Source: Lachnospiraceae bacterium | Lineage (GTDB): Bacteria; Bacillota; Clostridia; Lachnospirales; Lachnospiraceae | Direction: 5' to 3' | NCBI GenBank assembly: GCA_017958585.1 | Contig: JAGDCK010000251.1 | Span: 1-5,858 of the forward strand | DNA length: 5,858 nucleotides | Shown here: positions 1-4,820 of the stretch, piece after piece | Position numbering within the stretch: position 1 is the stretch's first letter | How the letters are laid out: the number at the start of each line of letters is the position of its first letter | Notes under the pieces: generated by a model | What the model saw: the letters and a program-made list of their open reading frames with translations, nothing else | What the model was told of the DNA's origin: nothing | Database searches by the model: none | Made by a program: the position numbers and the translations under genes

Positions 1-504
1 ATAGGCCTCAGCGATGGCCTTCTCGATGCCTCCGATATCTTTTGCTCTACTGTCATTAAATGATGTACCAAAGCTTACTACCAGGATCTCATTTTCTCCG
101 ATCTCGTCAGCATTTAAAGGATCATCATCAGCCGCATTTCCCGTATCTCTTCCGAAATAGTCGGGATCTGCAAACTCACCTTCAACAAGTTCCTTCTCTT
201 CATCTGTCAGATTGTCCCATGCTGCCTTTGCTGCCTCACATGCGGCATCGGTATCATCGTTTCTCTCCTGAACATAAATAGCATCGATAAGTGCTGCCAC
301 CTCATCTGCAGCTGCCTTAGCGGCATCTGCTTCATCAGTCTCATCTGACTCCTCTTCCTGTTCTGCAACAGTCTCCTCTACAGTTTCAGTCTGCTCTGTT
401 GACTCGGTAACTGTATTTTCGGCATTTTCAGCCTTTCCGCAACCTGCAAGTAAACTTCCTACGCACAGTGCTGCCAATAATTTTACGACAAATTCCTTTT
501 TCAT
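1..504 (-). CDS. cbiK: Secreted lipoprotein with CbiK-type sirohydrochlorin cobaltochelatase domain (3' end outside window)
   Basis: The frame from the ATG at 504 stays open for 168 codons to the window edge, so the C-terminus is missing. Residues 1-22 form a lipoprotein signal peptide: MKKE, a hydrophobic core, then LLAGC with the lipidated Cys at 22. Residues 25-60 are a Glu/Thr-rich acidic linker. Residues 61-108 are Ala-rich and probably helical, ending AWDNLTDEEKELV, which resembles small helical modules of clostridial surface proteins. From about residue 138 the sequence ILVVSFGTSFNDSRAKDIGG, then IEKAIAEAY, matches the start of anaerobic CbiK proteins, which insert Co2+ into sirohydrochlorin for B12 synthesis. 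AAGGAG at 517-512 lies 7 bases before the ATG. The B12 riboswitch upstream supports the assignment. CbiK enzymes are usually cytoplasmic, but a periplasmic form is known in Desulfovibrio. The catalytic His residues lie beyond the window, so activity cannot be judged; a cobalt- or tetrapyrrole-binding role is an alternative. Confidence 0.83.
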   Translation of the reverse strand, partial: MKKEFVVKLLAALCVGSLLAGCGKAENAENTVTESTEQTETVEETVAEQEEESDETDEADAAKAAADEVAALIDAIYVQERNDDTDAACEAAKAAWDNLTDEEKELVEGEFADPDYFGRDTGNAADDDPLNADEIGENEILVVSFGTSFNDSRAKDIGGIEKAIAEAY

Positions 505-511
505 TTTGCCT

Positions 512-517
512 CTCCTT
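512..517 (-). promoter_or_regulatory. Ribosome binding site of the CbiK-like lipoprotein gene
   Basis: AAGGAG on the minus strand, 7 bases upstream of the ATG at 504. It fixes this start, because no other in-frame start with a comparable site precedes the signal peptide. The bases just after it (AGGCA, 511-507) can pair with TGCCT at 536-532, so access to the site may depend on the fold of the leader. Confidence 0.8.
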
Positions 518-531
518 GTATGTATATTTAC

Positions 532-569
532 AGGCATTTCTATTGCTTTTTTTGCAATAAAATATGCCC
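532..569 (-). promoter_or_regulatory. Long hairpin just upstream of the ribosome binding site in the riboswitch leader
   Basis: On the minus strand, the arm at 569-554 (GGGCATATTTTATTGC) pairs with the arm at 546-532 (GCAATAGAAATGCCT) around a loop of seven A. This gives about 15 pairs, two of them G-U, with one bulged A at 563. It is not followed by a T-run, so it is not a terminator. Its 5' arm overlaps a second possible hairpin (589-565: TGCC, TATCA, loop, TGATA, GGCA), so the two cannot form together. Its 3' arm also holds the TGCCT that could pair with AGGCA next to the ribosome binding site. A role in translational control is an inference. Confidence 0.5.
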
Positions 570-591
570 ATATCACATGATAATAGGCACA

Positions 592-620
592 CAAAAATAA
601 AAGGTTGACAAGAACCCTTT
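592..620 (-). terminator. Candidate riboswitch-controlled intrinsic terminator
   Basis: On the minus strand AAAGGGTT (620-613), a six-base loop, then AACCTTTT (606-599) form an 8-bp stem with one G-U pair, followed by ATTTTTG. It lies about 40 bases after the aptamer and about 90 bases before the start codon, where a transcriptional expression platform would be expected. The stem is AT-rich and fairly weak, and I could not identify a convincing anti-terminator, so its use by the riboswitch is inferred. Confidence 0.5.
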
Positions 621-660
621 CCGTAAACGGCACGACCAATTCCTCGTGATCATATGTACC

Positions 661-843
661 AAGCAAAAAGGCAGGTTTCCTGGCTTAAGCATCAACGCCT
701 GCTGTCGCCTTCCCGGTTTGACCAGTGACCTATATACAGCCGACTCCTCTATCACAGTGACGAGATCGTACAGGATTTACACCTGTTTCCCTTTTACCCT
801 TTGGCCTTACGAAAAATTTCGTAATCAAAGGCACCTTCCGCTT
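661..843 (-). promoter_or_regulatory. Cobalamin (B12) riboswitch aptamer
   Basis: The minus strand carries the conserved cobalamin-aptamer blocks in order. They are GGTGCC near the 5' end (835-830), AAAAGGGAAACAGGTGTAAA with TCC directly after it (about 794-772), the core TCGTCACTGTGATAG (about 762-748), CCGGGAAGGCG (about 716-706), and the B12 box AAGCCAGGAAACCTGCC (about 686-670). AAGCGGAAGG (843-834) pairs with CCTTTTTGCTT (671-661), with one bulge, as the closing stem P1. GTGCCTTTG pairs with CAAAGGGT as P2, which is topped by a TTACGAAA/TTCGTAA hairpin. In this family adenosylcobalamin or a related corrinoid binds the RNA and lowers expression of the downstream gene. Here that gene is the CbiK-type lipoprotein at 504, which fits a B12-related role. 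Confidence 0.95.
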
Positions 844-860
844 ATATATTCAGTTTTTAT

Positions 861-880
861 ATAAAAAGCGAAAAATCGCT
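861..880 (-). terminator. Intrinsic terminator after rsgA
   Basis: On the minus strand AGCGA (880-876), loop TTTT, TCGCT (871-867) and then TTTTAT begin 2 bases after the rsgA stop codon. The stem is short (5 bp), so some read-through into the B12 riboswitch leader is possible. It marks the probable end of the prpC-prkC-rsgA operon. Confidence 0.65.
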
Positions 881-882
881 GT

Positions 883-1785
883 TTATCTGTACTTTCTGGT
901 GTTTTTTAATTCCTCATACAAAAGCCTGTAATTGGAATATCTGAGGTCGCTTATCCTGCCTTCGCTTAAAGCTTCCTTCACACCGCAGTCCGGTTCGTTT
1001 ATATGTACACATCCTCCGAACCTGCAATACTTTTCATACTCCGAAAACTCAGGATAATAATCCTTTAGAGTTTCGGTGGTGAGATCAAAAAGACCAAGGG
1101 ATGAAAAACCCGGTGTATCCAGGATAAAAGTATCCCTGTCCACTGGGATAAACTCCGAATGTCTGGTGGTATGTTTTCCGCGCTCGATCTTTTCAGAGAT
1201 CTCGCCGGTCTCCATCTTTACTCCGTCCTGGAGAGCGTTTATGAGAGTGGATTTTCCCACTCCGCTGGGGCCTGCCACAGTGGTGGTCTTACCCTTTAAC
1301 AGTTCCCTTATCCTGTCCACATTGGTATCGGAAACAGTGCTTACGGAGATCACATCGTATCCCGCATCACTGTAGATCTTTTCATATCTGATATTTAAGT
1401 CTTCGCTGTCCATGTCGAGTTTTGAAAATACCACGATACAGGGAAGGTCCTGCTCTCTCATGAGTATCAGAAATCTGTCCAGCAGATTGAAATTGGGCTC
1501 AGGCTTTACGATGGAGAATATGATCATGGCCTGATCCACATTTGCCACCGCAGGGCGGATAAGTTCGCTTCGCCTTGGCAGGATCTCAACGATATTACCG
1601 GTGAGGGTGTCTCTGTCAATCTCCTGAACACAGACATCATCTCCCACCAGAGGTTTCTTTTTATCTTTTCTAAAGATTCCCTTTGCCTTGCACTCATACG
1701 TCTTTCCGATGACCGATTCATCTTCGGCTTCGGAAATATAGACATAATAGAATCCGGCGATACCCTTAATGATTTTTCCCCTCAT
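883..1785 (-). CDS. rsgA: RsgA, circularly permuted ribosome small-subunit-dependent GTPase
   Basis: A 300-residue protein, the normal family length. RsgA (YjeQ/YloQ/CpgA) binds the immature 30S subunit and uses GTP hydrolysis to check late assembly of the decoding site. An N-terminal OB-fold covers about residues 1-70. The GTPase motifs then come in the permuted order that defines the family: G4 as SKLD (121-124), G1 as GPSGVGKST (172-180), G2 within RGKHTTR (202-208) and G3 as DTPG (223-226). A C-terminal zinc-binding motif follows, with Cys254, Cys259, His261 and Cys267. The ATG lies only 5 bases past the prkC stop. AGGA overlaps that stop codon and GGAAG lies 10 bases upstream, so translation is probably coupled to prkC. 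In Bacillus subtilis the orthologue CpgA is a substrate of PrkC, which gives the adjacency a functional meaning. Nothing appears truncated. Confidence 0.97.
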   Translation of the reverse strand: MRGKIIKGIAGFYYVYISEAEDESVIGKTYECKAKGIFRKDKKKPLVGDDVCVQEIDRDTLTGNIVEILPRRSELIRPAVANVDQAMIIFSIVKPEPNFNLLDRFLILMREQDLPCIVVFSKLDMDSEDLNIRYEKIYSDAGYDVISVSTVSDTNVDRIRELLKGKTTTVAGPSGVGKSTLINALQDGVKMETGEISEKIERGKHTTRHSEFIPVDRDTFILDTPGFSSLGLFDLTTETLKDYYPEFSEYEKYCRFGGCVHINEPDCGVKEALSEGRISDLRYSNYRLLYEELKNTRKYR

Positions 1786-1790
1786 TTATC

Positions 1791-3926
1791 CTATTCTTCC
1801 GTGAACTGAATGTTACGTTTGATAGTTACTGTCTCGGTTGTGGATGGAGGCACTACCTTTTCACCTGTTTCAGGATCGTCATAGGGCTCTCCCGCCTTTT
1901 CCACTTCATATTCCATGGTGAGGGTTCCGCTTGAAGCCGACAATCCGCTGTAGTTGCAGCTTTGAGGGAATGTGCTGCTCTTTGTCTCGAATAGCACATT
2001 TCCTGCAGTATCCACAAGTTTTAATGACACATTTGTGCCTGCCGTATAGCTTGATGCCACAGATCCGTCATCTGTCACATTGGGCGCCTGAATACTCAGG
2101 TTACATTTATATTTCTTGGGTGTTTCCACTGCTACGGGCTCAGGACCTTTACTGATATTAATATCAATGGAAGTTCCCTTCTTAACTTCAGATCCGCTTG
2201 CAATACTCTGATAGCAAACCTTGTCCTCGGGCTGATCGTTTGAATAAACTTCCGTCACGGTTCCGATCTTTAATCCCGCTTCGTTAAGTTCTTCGTACGC
2301 TGAGATCTGATCGAGTCCCACGATGGCGGGCACTCTCACATCCGCAACACCGATACTTACGTAGAGAACGATCTCACTGTCCTTTGGAGCCTTGCTGTTT
2401 GCCGCAGGTGACTGGCTGATGACATTGTTTACATCAACCTCGTCAGAATTTTCTTCCTTTACCACCACATTGAATCCGGCTGCCTTCAGATTAAGTTCCG
2501 CTGTATGGCTGTCAAAACCTACAACGTCGGGAACTTCTACGGCACTGATGCCTGCGCTTACGGTAAGCTTTACAGTGGTGCCCACAGGGATTTTTGTACC
2601 CTGAGCCACATCACATGAGATAACGATTCCCGCGTCAACATCACTGCTTTCCTCATAGATCAGTTCAACCTTAAGTCCCTTTGACTCGATCTGGGTTCTG
2701 GCCAGCTCCACTTTAAGATTCTTGTAGGCGGGCATCTCCACATATTCGGTATCTTCTATAACTTCCTCTGTGGCTACTTCCTCCTCCTGATCTTTAGCAT
2801 GTCTTCCGAATCCGTCGGTGAATTTGTATATAAACACAAATATGATGACCAGGATCGCAATACCAAATGCAATGGTAAGGAATGTGGCGATCTTGTCAAA
2901 CTTTGTCTCCTCTTCGTCTTCCTCGTCACCGTATTCATCATCATATTCTAAGTTGATGCTTCCGGTGCGGACCGAGCTGTCATAATCCACATAATCCTTG
3001 TCGCCCATGTACTCGGAATGGCGCTTAAGCTTGTCCATATCCGCATCAGCGATGACTCTGGTGCCGCCCTCGATATCGGGATCCACACTTACCACGAAAT
3101 CTCCCTCGGGATTAATGAGGGACTGTTTTAAATCCGATATGAGCTCAGACATATTCTGATAGCGGCGATCAGGGGATTTCTGACAACATTTGATCACTAT
3201 CTGCTCCACAGAGTGAGGAATATCATCCACATACTCTCTGGGTGAAGGAAGTTCTTCCTGAATATGCTTTATGGCAATGGCAACCGTGGTGTCACCGTTA
3301 AAGGGCACACGGCCTGTCAACATCTCAAACATTGTGATACCCAGTGAATAGATATCACTCTTTTCATCAGAGAAACCTCCCCTTGCCTGCTCAGGCGAAG
3401 TGTAATGAACGGAGCCCATCACATTGGAGGTTATGGTATTGCTGGTGGCGGCCTTTGCGATACCAAAGTCCGTTACCTTTACCTTGCCTTCCTTTGAAAT
3501 GATGATATTCTGGGGTTTGATATCCCTGTGAATAATATGATTGTTGTGGGCGGATTCGATACCCATGGAAACCTGGATAGCGATGGAAACCGCCTCTTTA
3601 TATGAAAGTCTGGCTTTCTTTTCAATGTATTTTTTGAGTGTGATGCCCTCCACCAGCTCCATGACAATGTAATAAACACCGTCATCCTCTCCGACATCAT
3701 ACACATTTACGATATTTGGATGGGCGAGACCTGCGGCGGCCTGTGCCTCGATCCTGAATTTGGAAACGAAATTGGCATTCTCGGAAAATTCCTGCTTTAA
3801 AACCTTAACTGCCACATTTCTGTTCAGCTTATGATCCTTTGCCTTATATACATCTGACATTCCACCGGTACCGATCTTTTCCAGTATCTCGTACCTGTCT
3901 CCTATCATCATACCTATCTTTACCAT
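1791..3926 (-). CDS. prkC: Membrane Ser/Thr protein kinase with three PASTA repeats (PrkC/StkP type)
   Basis: A 711-residue bitopic kinase. The cytoplasmic Hanks-type domain (about 12-270) has the glycine loop IGTGGMSDVY (18-27), Lys41 in VAVK, Glu60, catalytic loop HRDIKPQN (133-140), DFG (153-155), a Thr/Ser-rich activation loop (161-172) suited to autophosphorylation, and SPEQ (177-180). All catalytic residues are present. A juxtamembrane linker with an acidic tract (about 327-341) precedes one transmembrane helix (about 346-367). Outside are three PASTA repeats (about 395-459, 463-526, 530-594), which in this family bind muropeptides and lipid II. A C-terminal beta-rich region (about 604-711) matches nothing I can name but could be Ig-like. 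The kinase links wall status to growth, division or germination. GGAG lies 7 bases before the ATG, and the gene starts 23 bases after its cognate phosphatase, so they are co-transcribed. Confidence 0.97.
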   Translation of the reverse strand: MVKIGMMIGDRYEILEKIGTGGMSDVYKAKDHKLNRNVAVKVLKQEFSENANFVSKFRIEAQAAAGLAHPNIVNVYDVGEDDGVYYIVMELVEGITLKKYIEKKARLSYKEAVSIAIQVSMGIESAHNNHIIHRDIKPQNIIISKEGKVKVTDFGIAKAATSNTITSNVMGSVHYTSPEQARGGFSDEKSDIYSLGITMFEMLTGRVPFNGDTTVAIAIKHIQEELPSPREYVDDIPHSVEQIVIKCCQKSPDRRYQNMSELISDLKQSLINPEGDFVVSVDPDIEGGTRVIADADMDKLKRHSEYMGDKDYVDYDSSVRTGSINLEYDDEYGDEEDEEETKFDKIATFLTIAFGIAILVIIFVFIYKFTDGFGRHAKDQEEEVATEEVIEDTEYVEMPAYKNLKVELARTQIESKGLKVELIYEESSDVDAGIVISCDVAQGTKIPVGTTVKLTVSAGISAVEVPDVVGFDSHTAELNLKAAGFNVVVKEENSDEVDVNNVISQSPAANSKAPKDSEIVLYVSIGVADVRVPAIVGLDQISAYEELNEAGLKIGTVTEVYSNDQPEDKVCYQSIASGSEVKKGTSIDINISKGPEPVAVETPKKYKCNLSIQAPNVTDDGSVASSYTAGTNVSLKLVDTAGNVLFETKSSTFPQSCNYSGLSASSGTLTMEYEVEKAGEPYDDPETGEKVVPPSTTETVTIKRNIQFTEE

Positions 3927-3949
3927 ATCAGTTCTCCAATCTTCCCCGT

Positions 3950-4678
3950 CTAAACAACAACTTCCAGTAAGACCACGGAAATGTTGTCGCTACCGCCTGC
4001 TTTGTTTGCCTCATCCACAAGGGTAGTCGCTATCTCCACAATATCCCTGCTCTTTTTGACAATAACACGAATCTCCTCATCCTCAAGCATGTTGGTGAGG
4101 CCGTCTGTACACATGAGCACGATATCGCCTTCGTTCAATTCCACTTTAAAAAAGTCCGGCTCCACATCATCTGCGGCTCCCACCGCTCTGGTGATGATGT
4201 TTTTATCAGGGTGATTTCTGGCAGCATCCTCTCCGATGCCTCCCATTCTCACCATCTCAGCCACCAGGGAGTGATCCTTGGTTATCTGCTTTATGCCGTC
4301 ACCTATAACATAAAGTCTTGAATCTCCCACGTTTGCTATCTGCAGGTATCTGCCAAGAGCCGATGCCGCCACCACCGTGGTACCCATTCCCTCAAGCTCG
4401 GGAGTCTTTGCCGCCATCTCGCGGATCTCTCTGTTGGCTTCCTTGATGGCTTCCCCCAGGAGAGTTACGGGATTTTTTTCAAAACTCTGTTCTATCTCAC
4501 GGACCATGGTCTCAACAGTCATCTTTGAGGCAAAATCGCCGCCTCTGTGACCGCCCATTCCGTCAGCCACCACAAAGAGGTTTGGCAGATTACCCAAAGG
4601 CTGCTCCTGGGTGTAGACATAATCCTGATTAACTTTTCTCTTTTTCCCAATATCTGTCAGGGAAAATGTTTTAAGCAC
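3950..4678 (-). CDS. prpC: PP2C-family Ser/Thr protein phosphatase (PrpC/Stp type)
   Basis: A Mn/Mg-dependent phosphatase that removes phosphate from the partner kinase and its targets. From the GTG start it is 242 residues, typical for the family. Motifs are RKVNQD (14-19), VADGMGGH (37-44) with metal ligands Asp39 and Gly40, GMGTT (97-101), GDSR (118-121), CTDGL (190-194, Asp192) and GGSDN (228-232, Asp231). All metal-binding acidic residues are in place. I chose GTG at 4678 because GGAGG lies 8 bases upstream (4691-4687) and the product then begins MLKTFSLTDIG, as family members do. An in-frame TTG at 4717 would add 13 residues but lies inside a hairpin and has no ribosome binding site. 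The stop is 23 bases before prkC, whose product it should oppose. It is soluble, with no signal or membrane segment. Confidence 0.95.
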   Translation of the reverse strand: MLKTFSLTDIGKKRKVNQDYVYTQEQPLGNLPNLFVVADGMGGHRGGDFASKMTVETMVREIEQSFEKNPVTLLGEAIKEANREIREMAAKTPELEGMGTTVVAASALGRYLQIANVGDSRLYVIGDGIKQITKDHSLVAEMVRMGGIGEDAARNHPDKNIITRAVGAADDVEPDFFKVELNEGDIVLMCTDGLTNMLEDEEIRVIVKKSRDIVEIATTLVDEANKAGGSDNISVVLLEVVV

Positions 4679-4686
4679 TTCTTTGT

Positions 4687-4691
4687 CCTCC
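4687..4691 (-). promoter_or_regulatory. Ribosome binding site deciding the prpC start
   Basis: GGAGG on the minus strand, 8 bases upstream of GTG at 4678. It lies downstream of the alternative TTG at 4717, so it cannot serve that codon. It therefore supports the shorter, 242-residue phosphatase. Confidence 0.8.
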
Positions 4692-4700
4692 AAAGTACAT

Positions 4701-4717
4701 TTGTGGTAAACCCACAA
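4701..4717 (-). repeat. Small inverted repeat (hairpin) in the prpC leader
   Basis: TTGTGG (4717-4712), loop GTTTA, CCACAA (4706-4701): a perfect 6-bp stem ending 9 bases before the GGAGG site of prpC. It could be a 5' mRNA-stabilising or operator-like element, or chance. It is too far upstream to cover the ribosome binding site directly. Confidence 0.4.
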
Positions 4718-4731
4718 TCATTTCGAATTTT

Positions 4732-4760
4732 ATCACATATTAAATCCGTGGGCAAGTCAA
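4732..4760 (-). promoter_or_regulatory. Candidate sigma-A-type promoter for prpC-prkC-rsgA
   Basis: On the minus strand TTGACT (4760-4755, five of six bases of the -35 consensus) is followed after 17 bases by TGTGAT (4737-4732, four of six bases of the -10 consensus). Transcription would begin near 4725, giving a leader of about 47 bases. The promoter lies within the 142-base gap after rlmN. Without it the operon would depend on read-through from rlmN, and I see no minus-strand terminator after rlmN, so both routes may operate. Confidence 0.4.
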
Positions 4761-4820
4761 TAAGTTCAGCCCTGGTTTATGCATGGGTTTGTGATAAGCC
4801 GCATGCGTCTGCATGTTTTT

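Noticed and set aside
60..281. Plus-strand open frame of 73 codons
   Set aside because: Antisense shadow of the CbiK-like lipoprotein gene, with a His/Leu/Ser-rich composition typical of a reverse-strand artefact.
573..755. 60-codon minus-strand open frame
   Set aside because: It lies across the B12 riboswitch and the candidate terminator. Its residues simply translate conserved aptamer RNA, and it has no ribosome binding site.
646..864. 72-codon plus-strand open frame
   Set aside because: Antisense to the riboswitch, with no ribosome binding site and no protein-like composition.
856..884. Possible promoter for the riboswitch transcript (-10 TATAAA at 861-856)
   Set aside because: The position would suit a start just before the aptamer, but the hexamer 17 bases upstream (AAACAG) does not resemble a -35, and the AT-rich terminator tail makes a chance TATAAA likely.
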